This document shows positions 43,601-53,699 of a DNA stretch of 64,000 bases, piece after piece. A program made the position numbers and the translations under genes. Below the pieces are notes generated by a model, which had not been told where the DNA came from, searched no databases, and saw only the letters and a program-made list of their open reading frames with translations. The first letter of the stretch is position 1; each line of letters opens with the position of its first letter. Origin of the DNA: Arthrobacter sp. PsM3 (GTDB taxonomy: Bacteria > Actinomycetota > Actinomycetes > Actinomycetales > Micrococcaceae); NCBI RefSeq assembly GCF_030433895.1, contig NZ_JARUXE010000008.1, positions 1 through 64,000 of the forward strand. The letters are read 5' to 3'.

Positions 43601-43729
43601 GGAAGCCTCCTGGTCGGTCCTGGGCCGCACATAGTCGTGCGCGCCAGCCGCCGCCAGACTAGCCCGGCTGCCAGCGCCCCACAAGGCCTTGGCCCGCGCC
43701 TGGAATGCTCCGCGGACCAGTCCCGCCGC

Positions 43730-44191
43730 TCAGGTCTCCCGGACTTTGGTGGCGGGGGCCCCGCCGCGGACAACGAGCACCGGGCAATGGGCATGGTGGA
43801 CCGTCTGCATGGAGACCGATCCGAGCAGCATGCCGGTGAAGCCGCCGCGTCCATGCGAGCCGACAACAATGAGATCGGCCTGCTGTGAAGCGTCCACCAG
43901 GGCCGACGCCGGGTTCCCTTCAATAAGGCTGCTCGTGACTTCCACGCCGCGGTTTCGGACCCGCTCAAGTTCCTGGTCCAGGACCGTCCGCGCGTCATCC
44001 TCAAAGCCCTGATACTCCCACACCTGCCCGAGGGCGTCGCTGACGTAGGGATAGTGCCAGGCGGAGAGGGCAACGACGCGGCCGTTCCTCAGCCGGGCCT
44101 CGTCAACAGCCCAGTCCATGGCCGCCTGCGCCGACTCCGAACCGTCCACGCCGACGACGATCTTGAAGGCGCCGTTACTGGAACTGCCCAT
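43730..44191 (-). CDS. Universal stress protein, single domain
   Basis: The 153-residue UspA-fold protein starts with KIVVGVDGSESAQAAMDWAV and ends with the nucleotide-binding motif VVGSHGRGGFTGMLLGSVS (G-2x-G-9x-G-S), so it should bind ATP. A role in stress or persistence is typical but not specific. GAGG lies about eight bases before the ATG at 44191. The gene is flanked by 129 and 205 bases without other genes. Confidence 0.93.
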   Translation of the reverse strand: MGSSSNGAFKIVVGVDGSESAQAAMDWAVDEARLRNGRVVALSAWHYPYVSDALGQVWEYQGFEDDARTVLDQELERVRNRGVEVTSSLIEGNPASALVDASQQADLIVVGSHGRGGFTGMLLGSVSMQTVHHAHCPVLVVRGGAPATKVRET

Positions 44192-44396
44192 GGGTCAATC
44201 CTCTCCTCGGGATCCGCTGCTCCGCCGCGTCAGCCGGGCGGGGACAGGCTCATCCTCGCACTGCCGGCGCGGATCCGGGAAGGGCCTCAGGGCACCCCGC
44301 AGGGTCCGGGCCCTGCAAAGGCGGGATTCGGAGGCAGTGGGGGCGTCCTCCGGCGCGGCGTTCGACGTCGGTGGCCGGCCCCGGGGGGGCAGTCCC

Positions 44397-44879
44397 CTAG
44401 TTGGCGTCGACGGGCAGGCCTGGTTCCGCCGGGGTGACGATCGCCTTTGCGTCCGGAGCGGAAATCCGGGTGGCCAGTTCCCTGACGACTGCCTGGAGTT
44501 CCTGCCTGAGCACATCCGGGTCGATTGAAGCGGCGGCGAGCACCGACCGCTCCATGTCTGCGGCTTCAGCCACAGCCTCCCGGCCGCGGTCCGTCAGCGA
44601 CACGACGTGGCTGCGCCGGTCGGAGGCACTACGCTGCCGGGAGATGTGACCGTGCGCTTCCAGCCGGCTGAGAGTTTTGCCCATGGTCTGCGCCTGGACA
44701 CGCACCAGTTGGGCCAGTTGGGCCTGCGTCATTGGTCCGTTGACGGAGAGCACTTCCATGGCGATGACCCCGGCATGGGTCAGGCCAATGGCCCCCAGCT
44801 TCTCGTTCCAGGAGTGTTCAACAAGGCGTGCTGCCGTGGACAATAGGCGCCCAGTGGGCCAGCGATCCATATCAGGCAT
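44397..44879 (-). CDS. MarR-family transcriptional regulator, divergent from bcp
   Basis: The roughly 160-residue protein has a winged helix-turn-helix (GPMTQAQLAQLVRVQAQTMG, then KTLSRLEAHGHISRQRSASD and RRSHVVSLTDRG for the wing) and an acidic C-terminal tail. I set the start at the ATG at 44879, seven bases after TATACT, which makes it leaderless; the frame extends further to 44921 without support. The shared upstream region holds a 9-bp-arm palindrome next to the bcp promoter, so it probably represses bcp and perhaps itself. There is no conserved OhrR-type cysteine near the N-terminus. Confidence 0.88.
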   Translation of the reverse strand: MPDMDRWPTGRLLSTAARLVEHSWNEKLGAIGLTHAGVIAMEVLSVNGPMTQAQLAQLVRVQAQTMGKTLSRLEAHGHISRQRSASDRRSHVVSLTDRGREAVAEAADMERSVLAAASIDPDVLRQELQAVVRELATRISAPDAKAIVTPAEPGLPVDAN

Positions 44880-44886
44880 ACCCCCG

Positions 44887-44892
44887 AGTATA
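44887..44892 (-). promoter_or_regulatory. -10 box of the MarR gene (TATACT)
   Basis: TATACT on the minus strand is followed by CGGGGGT and the ATG at 44879. It is the best -10 match of the leaderless set. Confidence 0.5.
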
Positions 44893-44927
44893 GCCAGCAT
44901 AGGATTCGGCGCCCGCACCAACGCTCA

Positions 44928-44952
44928 TTAGGCTGGAATTACCCCAGCCTAA
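44928..44952. promoter_or_regulatory. Palindromic operator between marR and bcp
   Basis: TTAGGCTGG and CCAGCCTAA form perfect 9-bp arms around AATTACC. The site lies 24 bases before the bcp start and 48 bases from the marR start, where a MarR dimer would block bcp transcription. Confidence 0.65.
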
Positions 44953-44976
44953 GACCGCCTCGAGAAGGAGCACACC

Positions 44977-45450
44977 TTGACGGAACGACTTATCCCCGGT
45001 GACCCGGCGCCAGCTTTCACGCTGAAGAATTCCGATGGCGCGGAGGTCTCCCTCGGGGATTTTCATGGCCGCAGCACGGTCGTCTACTTCTACCCGGCGG
45101 CCTCCACCCCCGGCTGCACGAAGGAGGCCTGCGATTTCCGCGATTCCCTGGCGTCCCTGCATCAGGCCGGCTACGAGGTCGTCGGCATTTCCCCCGACCC
45201 GGTGGAAAAGCTCGCCAGGTTCGCCGCCGCAGAGGCCCTGACCTTTCCGCTGCTCTCCGACCCGGACCATGCTGTCGCCGGGGCGTATGCGGCCTGGGGG
45301 GAGAAGAAGAACTATGGCAAGACCTACGAAGGGCTGATCCGGTCCACGGTCGTCGTCGACCCCGAGGGGAAGGTCCTCATGGCGCAGTACAACGTCCGGG
45401 CCACCGGGCATGTCGCCAAGCTCCGCCGGGACCTCAAGGTCGACGCCTAG
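44977..45450 (+). CDS. bcp: Thiol peroxidase of the BCP/PrxQ type
   Basis: This peroxiredoxin reduces hydroperoxides using thioredoxin. The 157-residue protein has FYPAASTPGCTKEACDFRD with the peroxidatic C47 and the resolving C52, the spacing of E. coli BCP. The usual Thr before PGC is present. The start is a TTG at 44977 with GAGAAGGAG six bases upstream. It is divergent from a MarR gene and preceded by a strong palindrome, so peroxide- or ligand-responsive repression is likely. Confidence 0.95.
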   Translation: MTERLIPGDPAPAFTLKNSDGAEVSLGDFHGRSTVVYFYPAASTPGCTKEACDFRDSLASLHQAGYEVVGISPDPVEKLARFAAAEALTFPLLSDPDHAVAGAYAAWGEKKNYGKTYEGLIRSTVVVDPEGKVLMAQYNVRATGHVAKLRRDLKVDA

Positions 45451-45582
45451 ACTCCGGACGGTGCCCACCGGCGCCCGGGCCGGCAGCGAAGCGGACATCG
45501 CCGCCCGGTGCGTTGCGAAATGTACAATGGAGCCTGGCATCCGCCCACAACGGTCCCAGGACCTGCCAAGTGGCGGCGCCGC

Positions 45583-45664
45583 GCGCGAGTGGTGAAATTG
45601 GCAGACACGCAGGATTTAGGTTCCTGTGCCTTCGGGCGTGGGGGTTCAAATCCCCCCTTGCGCA
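45583..45664 (+). tRNA. tRNA-Leu (anticodon TAG)
   Basis: An 82-nt class II tRNA: acceptor GCGCGAG/CTTGCGC, anticodon stem CAGGA/TCCTG around TTTAGGT (anticodon TAG), a long variable arm (TGCCTTCGGGCG) and T arm GGGGG TTCAAAT CCCCC. CCA is not encoded. TACAAT at 45523 is a likely -10 box. Confidence 0.97.
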
Positions 45665-45671
45665 CATTAGG

Positions 45672-45708
45672 GAAAGCCCCGGTCTTCGGACCGGGGCTTT
45701 CTTTTCTT
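45672..45708 (+). terminator. Rho-independent terminator after tRNA-Leu
   Basis: GAAAGCCCCGGTC pairs perfectly with GACCGGGGCTTTC around a TTCG tetraloop, followed by TTTTCTT. Confidence 0.95.
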
Positions 45709-46085
45709 AACCGCCGATTCCTAACCGCCGATTCCTAACCGTTGAATGCTCTGCGATGTCCCCAATGCCGCTGCCCCGAAACAAATGCTGAGCCTTCCCT
45801 GTTTTGCCGCCGGTTGACGGCACGGGGCCGCACACCCCGGGCCGCCGGGTCCGCCCCAAGCGCCCGGAAGCGCCTGGAACCGCCTGGAACCGCCTGGAAC
45901 CGGGGCGGGGCGGCCAGAACCGGCCGCGAAAAAAGAATTCCCATCCGGCACCCATCCGTTTCCCCCGACCCCGCGAATACCCATTGAGACACCAACCAAG
46001 GGTCGGTGCCCGACAAGTCGGAAAAGGGCCAGAGCGGCAATAGTCCGCCGCTGGCAATAATCGGCACAACAAAGGAGAAACCGAA
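45709..46085. other. Intergenic region with two tandem repeats
   Basis: I see no gene in these 377 bases. AACCGCCGATTCCT occurs twice in tandem at 45709-45736, and CGCCTGGAAC three times in tandem at 45871-45900, after a degenerate copy. The second repeat presents GGAAC, the -35 core of many ECF sigma factors, every 10 bases, but no matching -10 element follows at the right distance. GGAG eight bases before 46086 is the ribosome site of the next gene. Confidence 0.6.
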
Positions 46086-46763
46086 ATGCAGAACATCAAG
46101 CGCACGACACTTTCCGTTGCAGGTATCGCTGCTGCAGCCATGCTCAGCCTCACTGCCTGCGGCGGATCCACCACCGCAGCGGCACCGAGCTCCTCGGCTC
46201 CGGCGTCCACACCGATGGCATCGTCCATGGCACCGTCGCCGTCGGCCAGCTCGGCAGCAGCGATGGATCCGGCCGCCAACCTCGTCGGTTCCGGCTGCGC
46301 AGCCTACGCCGCCCAGGTCCCCAGCGGCGCCGGCTCCGTCTCCGGAATGGCCCTCGACCCGGTAGCGGTTGCGGCGTCCAACAACCCGATCCTCACCACC
46401 CTGACGGCGGCGGTTTCCGGCAAGCTCAACCCGAAGGTCGACCTGGTGGACACGCTGAACGGCAGCGAATTCACTGTCTTCGCACCGACGGATGACGCTT
46501 TCAAGAAAATCGACGCCGCCACGATCGAAACGCTGAAGACGGACGATGCCCTGCTCAGCAAGATCCTGACCTACCACGTAGTCCCCGGCAAGATCAGCCC
46601 GGACAAGATCGTCGGCACGCACAAGACGGTCCAGGGCGGCACCATCACGGTCACCGGCTCCAAGGACGCGCTCAAGGCTGACGAGGCCAACGTTGTCTGC
46701 GGCGGCGTCATGACCGCCAACGCCACCGTCTACATGGTCGATTCGGTGCTGATGCCGAAGTAG
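46086..46763 (+). CDS. Fasciclin (FAS1) domain lipoprotein
   Basis: The 225-residue precursor has a signal peptide with lipobox LTAC (C25), a Ser/Ala/Pro-rich spacer, and one FAS1 domain ([52 protein letters not shown]). It is MPT70/MPT83-like in layout. Such proteins are surface-exposed and thought to be adhesive. Mycobacterial relatives are controlled by SigK, but no sigma or anti-sigma gene is adjacent here. GGAG precedes the ATG. A 16-bp-arm stem-loop lies 59 bases after the stop. Confidence 0.92.
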   Translation: MQNIKRTTLSVAGIAAAAMLSLTACGGSTTAAAPSSSAPASTPMASSMAPSPSASSAAAMDPAANLVGSGCAAYAAQVPSGAGSVSGMALDPVAVAASNNPILTTLTAAVSGKLNPKVDLVDTLNGSEFTVFAPTDDAFKKIDAATIETLKTDDALLSKILTYHVVPGKISPDKIVGTHKTVQGGTITVTGSKDALKADEANVVCGGVMTANATVYMVDSVLMPK

Positions 46764-46822
46764 GCAGCACTGAACGCTCCTGCTGCGGTCCCAGCCTGAC
46801 TCACTGGACCAAAACTGGGAGA

Positions 46823-46857
46823 AATGAAGGCCCGCACCGTTGGTGCGGGCCTTCATT
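46823..46857 (+). terminator. Strong stem-loop after the FAS1 gene
   Basis: AATGAAGGCCCGCACC pairs perfectly with its complement (16 bp) around GTT. The T run lies inside the stem end (CTTCATT), so it may act as a bidirectional terminator. Confidence 0.7.
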
Positions 46858-46994
46858 GGCGTGCGCCGGGCAACGGCACGGCACACCCTCCGGGAGAGCT
46901 TGACCGGCTCACAGAGATCCTCCCGGCCGGTCAACTAGAATGGGCCTGTTCCGCAGCCGGCGGTCCACCCAGAGTCCCCCGAGGTGATTCCCGA

Positions 46995-48713
46995 GTGCCC
47001 AGAAGTACAGTGACCAGCGGTACCGTGCGCCCCAGCACGGTGCGAGCCCGTGCGGTGCGCCGCATTGCAGCCGGTTTCGGTGCCGTGCTCCTGATGCTGC
47101 CGCTCGCCGCGTGCACCGGCACCCCCGGACCAGGGCCCGGCTCCGCGTCCGCCTCGGCCAGCTCCACCGACGCCGCGCCCAGCGCAGTTTTCACCTTCGG
47201 CACCGGCTCCCAGCCGCTCGGGCTCGATCCGGCGGTTGTCTCCGATATTGAGTCGTACCGGATCACCCGCCAGGTGCTGGAAGGGCTCGTCGGTGTGGAC
47301 CAGACCACCGGACAACCCACCCCGCTGCTGGCGACGGAATGGAACACGAGCGACGAAGGCCGCGCCTACACGTTCAAGCTCCGCGGGAAAGTGGCCTTCC
47401 AGGACGGGACGGCCTTCGACGCCGCCGCAGTGTGCAGCAACTTCGACCGCTGGTTCAACTTCCCCGAAGCGCTGCGGAAGCAGGCTCCGGGGACCACGTT
47501 CAAGGGCGTTTTCAAGGCCCACGCCGATCAGGCGTCCCTTTCGATCTACAAGGGCTGCACCGCCCTGGCGCCGGACAACGTCAGGATCGAGCTGACCCAG
47601 CCGTTCACCGGGTTCCTGCAGGCCCTCACCCTGCCCGCCTTCGCCATCTCCTCTCCCCAGGCGCTCAAGTCCCAGAACGCCGACGATCTGAACCAGAGCC
47701 GCGACGGCCAGCCGGTCTCCGCATACGGGCTCCACCCGGTCGGTACGGGTCCGTATGCCTTCAGTTCCTGGGACGCGGGCGGCGTCACGCTTACCAGCAA
47801 CAAGGACTACTGGGGGGACAAAGGCCAGATCGGGACGATCCATTTCGTCACCTACGATCAGACACAGACCCGGATGCAGGCCCTGCTTGACGGCAAGATC
47901 GACGCCTACGATGCCGTGACCGTGGGCAACTTCGACCAGCTCGTCAAGCGCGGAAAGCAGATCATCCAGCGGGATCCTTTCTCCGTTATGTATTTGGGGA
48001 TGAACCAGGAAGTGCCCATCCTGCAGAACCTGAAAGTCCGCCAGGCCATCGAAATGGCGCTGGACAAGGACACCCTGATCCGCAGGTTCTTTATTGACAA
48101 CACCGCCCAGGCGACCCAGTTCGTGCCGCCGAAGCTCAGCGGCTTCAACAACAACGCACCGTCCCTGGGCCACAATCCGGAAAAGGCCAAGGAGCTGCTC
48201 ACCGAGGCCGGCTACAAGGGCGAGGAACTGAAGTTCTACTACCCGCTGAACGTCACTCGGCCGTATCTGCCCACGCCGGAAAAGGTCTACGCGGAAATCA
48301 GCAAGCAGCTCACCGCCGTCGGACTGAACATCAAGCCGGTGCCGGTCGAGTGGTCCGAGGGCTACCTCCAGAAAGTAACCTCCCCCGGCGACCACGCCCT
48401 GCATTTGCTGGGCTGGAACGGTTCCTACTCCGACCCGGACAACTTTGTGGGCCCGCTGTTCGGCGAGAATACCGGCGAGTTCGGCTACCAGGACGCGCAG
48501 GTCTTCTCCAAGATCGCCCGGGCGCGCGGCCTGCCTGAGGGCAAGGAGCGGACCGAGCAGTACCAGACCATCAACGCACAGATCGCCGCCACGGTCCCCG
48601 CCGTGCCGATTGCCTTCCCGATCTCGGCGCTGGCCCTGTCGGACCGCGTGCTGAAGTACCCGGCGTCACCGGTCCTGAATGAAGTTTTCACGAAGGTGGA
48701 GCTAAAGCCTTGA
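46995..48713 (+). CDS. ABC transporter substrate-binding lipoprotein, family 5 (peptide type)
   Basis: The 572-residue lipoprotein (lipobox LAAC, C40) has the SBP_bac_5 layout of DppA and Opp[66 protein letters not shown] and [15 protein letters not shown]. It should bind peptides or similar solutes outside the membrane. The GTG at 46995 has GAGGTGA seven bases upstream; the frame is open further back, but that part crosses a terminator. No permease or ATPase genes are nearby, so it is an orphan component whose partners must lie elsewhere. Confidence 0.93.
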   Translation: MPRSTVTSGTVRPSTVRARAVRRIAAGFGAVLLMLPLAACTGTPGPGPGSASASASSTDAAPSAVFTFGTGSQPLGLDPAVVSDIESYRITRQVLEGLVGVDQTTGQPTPLLATEWNTSDEGRAYTFKLRGKVAFQDGTAFDAAAVCSNFDRWFNFPEALRKQAPGTTFKGVFKAHADQASLSIYKGCTALAPDNVRIELTQPFTGFLQALTLPAFAISSPQALKSQNADDLNQSRDGQPVSAYGLHPVGTGPYAFSSWDAGGVTLTSNKDYWGDKGQIGTIHFVTYDQTQTRMQALLDGKIDAYDAVTVGNFDQLVKRGKQIIQRDPFSVMYLGMNQEVPILQNLKVRQAIEMALDKDTLIRRFFIDNTAQATQFVPPKLSGFNNNAPSLGHNPEKAKELLTEAGYKGEELKFYYPLNVTRPYLPTPEKVYAEISKQLTAVGLNIKPVPVEWSEGYLQKVTSPGDHALHLLGWNGSYSDPDNFVGPLFGENTGEFGYQDAQVFSKIARARGLPEGKERTEQYQTINAQIAATVPAVPIAFPISALALSDRVLKYPASPVLNEVFTKVELKP

Positions 48714-48792
48714 CGGACCGACCCAATTTCAGTATGAGGCCGCTGCGGGGATATTCTGTGACAGCCAGACCCGCTGCTATCGGAGACTGATT

Positions 48793-50295
48793 GTGACTTT
48801 CATTTCCAAGACCCAACATGCCGACGTCGTCCTGATTGGCGGCGGCATCATGAGCGCCACGCTCGGTGCTTTCCTGAAGCAGCTCGAACCGAACTGGACT
48901 ATTTCCCTGTTCGAAAAGCTGGATGAGCCGGGTCTGGAAAGCTCCGGCCCCTGGAACAATGCCGGCACCGGCCATGCCGCACTGTGTGAGCTTAATTACT
49001 CCCCGGCGGCCAAAGACGGTTCGGTGGACCCCGCCAAGGCCCTCCTCATCAACGAGCAGTTCCAGCTCTCCCGCCAGTTCTGGTCGCACCTCGTCACGAA
49101 CGGCATGATCGGCTCCCCCAAGGGCTTCATCAATACTGTCCCGCACATGAGCTTCGTGATCGGCGAGGAGAACGCCAAGTTCCTGCGCACCCGCTACGAG
49201 GCGCTCAAGCCGAACCCGCTGTTCCACTCGATGGAGTACTCCGAGGACCATGCCCAGATCGCCAAATGGGCCCCCTTGATCGTCAAGGGCCGCGACCCCA
49301 AGCAGCGCATTGCCGCCACCCGCGCCGCCGAGGGGACCGACGTCGACTTCGGCGCCCTCACCCGTGAGCTGACCACCTACCTCGGCAACAACGGCGTCGA
49401 GGTCAACTACGGCCACAATGTCTCCGGCATCAAGCGCGCTTCCGACGGCGGCTGGGACCTCGCGATCAAGCACCCGGGGTCCGGCGAGCACGGCTCGATC
49501 CACGCGAAGTTCGTCTTCGTGGGCGCCGGCGGCGGAGCGCTGCATCTGCTGCAGGCCTCCGGCATTCCCGAAGGCAAAGGGTACGGTGGCTTCCCGGTCT
49601 CCGGCCAGTTCTTCCGCTGCACCGACGAGACGCTCGCGGCCCAGCACAGCGCCAAGGTCTATGGCCAGGCGTCCGTCGGCGCCCCGCCCATGTCGGTACC
49701 GCACCTGGATACCCGCTTCGTCAACGGCAAGCGCTCACTGCTTTTCGGCCCGTACGCCGGATTCTCCACGAACTTCCTGAAGCAGGGCTCGTACCTGGAC
49801 CTGCCGCTGTCGATCCGGCCCTCCAACATCATCCCGATGCTGGCCGTGGGCAAGGACAACATGGACCTCACAGCTTACCTGATCAAGGAAGTCGCGAAGC
49901 GGCACGGCGCCAAGGTTGAGGCCCTGCGCGAGTACTACCCCACCGCAAAAGACGGCGACTGGGAACTCATCACCGCCGGCCAGCGTGTACAGATCATCAA
50001 GAAGGACCCGAAGAAGGGCGGTGTGCTGCAGTTCGGTACCGAAGTCATCGCCGGCCGCGACGGTTCCATCGGCGCCCTGCTGGGTGCGTCCCCGGGCGCG
50101 TCCACCGCGGTGCCGATCATGATCGAGCTGCTTCAGAAGTCCTTCCCGAAGCAGTTCAAGGGCTGGCAGCCCCGGTTCAAGGAGATGATGCCCGGGTATG
50201 GCGTCAAGCTCAACGAGAACCCGGACCTCGCCGCCCGGCTCGAAGCGGCCACGGCCAAGGCACTGCAGCTGGAACCGGTCAACACGCGCAACTGA
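48793..50295 (+). CDS. mqo: Malate:quinone oxidoreductase
   Basis: This FAD-dependent peripheral membrane enzyme oxidises malate to oxaloacetate and passes electrons to the quinone pool. The 500-residue protein has the dinucleotide fold [17 protein letters not shown] at the N-terminus, then [52 protein letters not shown] and [15 protein letters not shown], all typical of Mqo. The GTG at 48793 has GGAG seven bases upstream. It is probably monocistronic; the RND gene begins 71 bases after it with its own ribosome site. Confidence 0.97.
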   Translation: MTFISKTQHADVVLIGGGIMSATLGAFLKQLEPNWTISLFEKLDEPGLESSGPWNNAGTGHAALCELNYSPAAKDGSVDPAKALLINEQFQLSRQFWSHLVTNGMIGSPKGFINTVPHMSFVIGEENAKFLRTRYEALKPNPLFHSMEYSEDHAQIAKWAPLIVKGRDPKQRIAATRAAEGTDVDFGALTRELTTYLGNNGVEVNYGHNVSGIKRASDGGWDLAIKHPGSGEHGSIHAKFVFVGAGGGALHLLQASGIPEGKGYGGFPVSGQFFRCTDETLAAQHSAKVYGQASVGAPPMSVPHLDTRFVNGKRSLLFGPYAGFSTNFLKQGSYLDLPLSIRPSNIIPMLAVGKDNMDLTAYLIKEVAKRHGAKVEALREYYPTAKDGDWELITAGQRVQIIKKDPKKGGVLQFGTEVIAGRDGSIGALLGASPGASTAVPIMIELLQKSFPKQFKGWQPRFKEMMPGYGVKLNENPDLAARLEAATAKALQLEPVNTRN

Positions 50296-50366
50296 CGCCC
50301 GCTCCGGGTTGCGGTCGGTTTGATCCCCTTTGAAGTACGTCCGTCGACCCATCAGGAGACAATGAG

Positions 50367-53300
50367 ATGTTCCGGCTCGCAAAGCTGTCACTGGCCAACC
50401 GGGCCCTGATTGCGCTGGTGACCGTCTTCGCGGCGGTCTTCGGCGTGATCACGATGTCCTCGCTCAAGCAGGAGCTCATCCCGTCCATCGAGTTCCCGCA
50501 GATCACGGTGATCACCTCGATGCCGGGCGCGTCCCCGGAAGTGGTGGACAAGCAGGTCAGCGGCCCGCTGGAGACGGCGCTCAGGGGCGTGGAGGGCCTC
50601 GAGTCGACGACGTCCACTTCGCGCAGCGGTGTCTCCCAGATCAGCCTGGCGTTCACCTATGGTTCGAACCTGGACCGTGCCCGGAACCAGATCGACCGGG
50701 CCATCTCCAACGCCAAACGGTCGCTGCCCGACGACGTCCAGCCCCAGGCGATCGCCGGGAGCATCAGCGACTTCCCGATCGTGTTCCTCGCGGTCTCGTC
50801 CGACAAGCCCCTGAGCGAACTGAACGCCGATCTGTCCCGGCTCACCGTGCCGCGGCTGCAAAAGATCGACGGCGTCCGCGGCGCCGACGTGACCGGCGGC
50901 GCCACGGAGCACATCAAGATCCTCCCCCGCCCCGCGGCCATGGCAGCCTCCGGTGCGAGAATCCAGTCCATCAGCGAGGCGCTGAAGAACAACGGGTCCC
51001 TCGTTCCGGCCGGCACCATCGAGGAACAGGGCAAGACCCTTTCGCTGCAGATCGGCAGCCCGGTCGACTCGCTCGACGCGATCAAGGCGCTCCCGCTCGG
51101 CGGCGCCAAGAACGCCGCAACAATCGGCAGCGTCGCGGACGTCAGCATCGCCGAGGATGCCCGCACCTCCATCACCCGCACCAACGGCCAGGAAACCCTC
51201 GCCCTCTCCGTGACCAAAAAGCCCGAAGGCGACACGGTGGCCATTTCCCACGCGGTCAAGGATTCCATCCCGCAGCTCGAGGCCGAGCTTGGCTCCAACG
51301 CCCGGTTCACGCCGATCTTTGACCAGGCGCCGTTCATCGAGAAGTCCATCAAGGACCTCACCACGGAGGGCCTGCTCGGCCTCGGCTTCGCCGTTGGGGT
51401 GATCCTGGTGTTCCTGATGTCCGTCCGCGCCACCCTGGTCACGGCGGTTTCCATCCCGCTGTCACTGCTGATCACGTTCATCGGGCTTTCGGCCACCGGC
51501 TACTCGCTGAACATCCTGACCCTCGGCGCGCTCACGATCGCGATCGGCCGCGTCGTGGACGACTCGATCGTGGTGATCGAGAACATCAAACGCCATCTGA
51601 GCTACGGCGAGGCGAAGATCACGGCGATCCAGACGTCCATCCGCGAAGTCGCCGGCGCCATCACGGCCTCCACCCTCACCACCGTTGCCGTGTTCCTGCC
51701 GATCGCCTTTGTGGCCGGACTGGCCGGAGAACTGTTCCGGCCGTTCGCGCTGACCGTCACCATCGCCCTGCTGTCCTCGCTCCTCGTTTCCCTGACCATC
51801 GTCCCGGTGCTGGCCTACTGGTTCCTGCGCAACCCCGCAGACAGGGCGGCCACAGCCCGGGAAGCCTCTGCCCGGGAAATCGCCGCGACAGCCCATGAGG
51901 CGGAGCAACGCACTGTCCTGCAGCGCGGCTACCTGCCGATCCTGACCAAGACCCAGAAACATCCGGTTGTGACCCTGATCGCGGCCCTGCTGGTCCTCGG
52001 CGGCACCGCCGCCATGACCCCGCTGCTGGCCACCGACCTGCTGGGCAACTCCGGCGAAAACAGCATGACCGTCAAACAGGCGCTCCCCGCCGGGACCAGC
52101 CTCGCCGAGGCCAGCGCCTCCGCGATCAAGGTTGAGGAGGTGCTGCGGGGCATCGACGGCGTCAAGGACGTCCAGGCCACCACCGGCAATGCCCAGACCG
52201 GCTTCTCGGCGCTGCTGTCGGCCGGCGCCTCGAACTCCAGCTTCACCGTGGTGACGGAGGAGAAGGCCAACCAGTCCAAACTCAAGGACACCGTCCGCAG
52301 CGAACTCGCCAGAATCCCTGACTCGGGCAAGATCACCGTGGGCTCGCAGCAGGGCGGCTTCGGCACGTCATCGACCGTGGACATCACGCTCAAGGCTGCA
52401 ACGACCGCCGATCTGCGGACCGCGAGCGACACCATGGTCCAGGCGATGGACGGTGTCCCCGGGGCCTCCGAGGTCGCCACCAACCTGGCCGCCAGCCAGC
52501 CGGTGGTGCAGGTCAAGGTGGACCGGGCCAAAGCCGTCGCGGCGGGCCTGAGCGAGCAACAGGTGGCAGGGGTGCTTGCCTCCACCATCAGCCCCATCCC
52601 GGCCGGAACCGTGCGCATCGACACCAACGACTTCCCGGTCCGCATCGGCGAAGGGACCCGCTTCACCAGCATCGACGCCGTCCGTCAGACCCCGCTGCCG
52701 ACGCCGGCAGGTCCCGTGCCGCTGATCAGCATCGCCTCCGTGGAGCAGGTCGACGTTCCGGTCTCGATTACCGCCAGCAACGGCCAGCGGACCGCACGCG
52801 TGTCCGTCACGCCGTCGGGCGCCAACCTCGGCGCGGTGAGCACCGAAGTGCAGGCCAGGCTCAAGACCGTCCAGCTGCCCGCCGGTGTCACCGCAGAAAT
52901 CGGTGGCGCCACGACCCAGCAGGCCGAATCCTTCGCCCAGCTCGGCCTCGCCCTGCTGGCCGCCATCGCCATCGTCTACGTGATCATGGTGGCCACATTC
53001 AAATCGCTCATCCAGCCGCTGATCCTGTTGGTCTCCGTGCCGTTCGCGGCCACCGGCGCCATCGGGCTGCTGCTCATCACCGGCGTGCCGCTGGGCCTGC
53101 CCTCACTGATCGGCATGCTGATGCTGGTGGGCATCGTAGTGACCAATGCGATTGTGCTGATCGACCTCATCAACCAATACCGCCAGCCGCGCAACGGCGA
53201 GCCCGGGATGAGCGTGGCGGACGCGATCACCCATGGCGCCCGCCAGCGGCTCCGGCCGATCCTGATGACGGCGCTGGCCACCGTGTTCGCGCTGACACCG

Positions 53301-53603
53301 ATGGCCTTGGGCCTGACCGGCGGCGGCGGCTTCATCTCCCAGCCGCTCGCCATCGTGGTGATCGGCGGCCTGATCTCCTCCACCGCCCTGACCCTGGTCC
53401 TGGTCCCGGTGCTGTACCGCCTGGTGGAGGGCCGGCGCGAGCGGAAAGCCCTGGCCAGGGCGGCGGCGCGCAGCGGAGCGGTTGCCGGCAAGGACGCCGG
53501 GACGTCCCCCGTCCGCGGCCGCCGGGCCGCCCCCGGGGCCGTCCCCGACGACTTTCCCGAGGACATTGCCGACGACGCGCGCCTCCCCACCGGCTCGCGA
53601 TAG
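50367..53603 (+). CDS. RND efflux permease of the AcrB/HAE type
   Basis: The 1078-residue protein has the full RND topology: an N-terminal helix (RALIALVTVFAAVFGVITM) and two porter domains. There are two sets of helices, with the proton-relay aspartates in GRVVDDSIVVIENIKRH, LVGIVVTNAIVLIDLINQYR, and GARQRLRPILMTALATVFAL. This is the AcrB-like class, not the MMPL class more usual in actinobacteria. No membrane-fusion or outer-membrane partner is adjacent, consistent with single-component function in a monoderm. AGGAGA lies seven bases before the ATG. The drug or lipid substrate is unknown. Confidence 0.94.
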   Translation: MFRLAKLSLANRALIALVTVFAAVFGVITMSSLKQELIPSIEFPQITVITSMPGASPEVVDKQVSGPLETALRGVEGLESTTSTSRSGVSQISLAFTYGSNLDRARNQIDRAISNAKRSLPDDVQPQAIAGSISDFPIVFLAVSSDKPLSELNADLSRLTVPRLQKIDGVRGADVTGGATEHIKILPRPAAMAASGARIQSISEALKNNGSLVPAGTIEEQGKTLSLQIGSPVDSLDAIKALPLGGAKNAATIGSVADVSIAEDARTSITRTNGQETLALSVTKKPEGDTVAISHAVKDSIPQLEAELGSNARFTPIFDQAPFIEKSIKDLTTEGLLGLGFAVGVILVFLMSVRATLVTAVSIPLSLLITFIGLSATGYSLNILTLGALTIAIGRVVDDSIVVIENIKRHLSYGEAKITAIQTSIREVAGAITASTLTTVAVFLPIAFVAGLAGELFRPFALTVTIALLSSLLVSLTIVPVLAYWFLRNPADRAATAREASAREIAATAHEAEQRTVLQRGYLPILTKTQKHPVVTLIAALLVLGGTAAMTPLLATDLLGNSGENSMTVKQALPAGTSLAEASASAIKVEEVLRGIDGVKDVQATTGNAQTGFSALLSAGASNSSFTVVTEEKANQSKLKDTVRSELARIPDSGKITVGSQQGGFGTSSTVDITLKAATTADLRTASDTMVQAMDGVPGASEVATNLAASQPVVQVKVDRAKAVAAGLSEQQVAGVLASTISPIPAGTVRIDTNDFPVRIGEGTRFTSIDAVRQTPLPTPAGPVPLISIASVEQVDVPVSITASNGQRTARVSVTPSGANLGAVSTEVQARLKTVQLPAGVTAEIGGATTQQAESFAQLGLALLAAIAIVYVIMVATFKSLIQPLILLVSVPFAATGAIGLLLITGVPLGLPSLIGMLMLVGIVVTNAIVLIDLINQYRQPRNGEPGMSVADAITHGARQRLRPILMTALATVFALTPMALGLTGGGGFISQPLAIVVIGGLISSTALTLVLVPVLYRLVEGRRERKALARAAARSGAVAGKDAGTSPVRGRRAAPGAVPDDFPEDIADDARLPTGSR

Positions 53604-53699
53604 CCCATGTTCGACCGCCGGCACCCCAGCTGGACGCAGACTGCCTTGTGGCGGCGTGGGGCGTGATTCCTGCCGGCGGAACCTCACTTCGCGCGCCGG

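Noticed and set aside
46824..46994. Extended N-terminus of the peptide-binding protein
   Set aside because: It would start within the terminator stem. The GTG at 46995 has a good ribosome site and a proper signal peptide follows.
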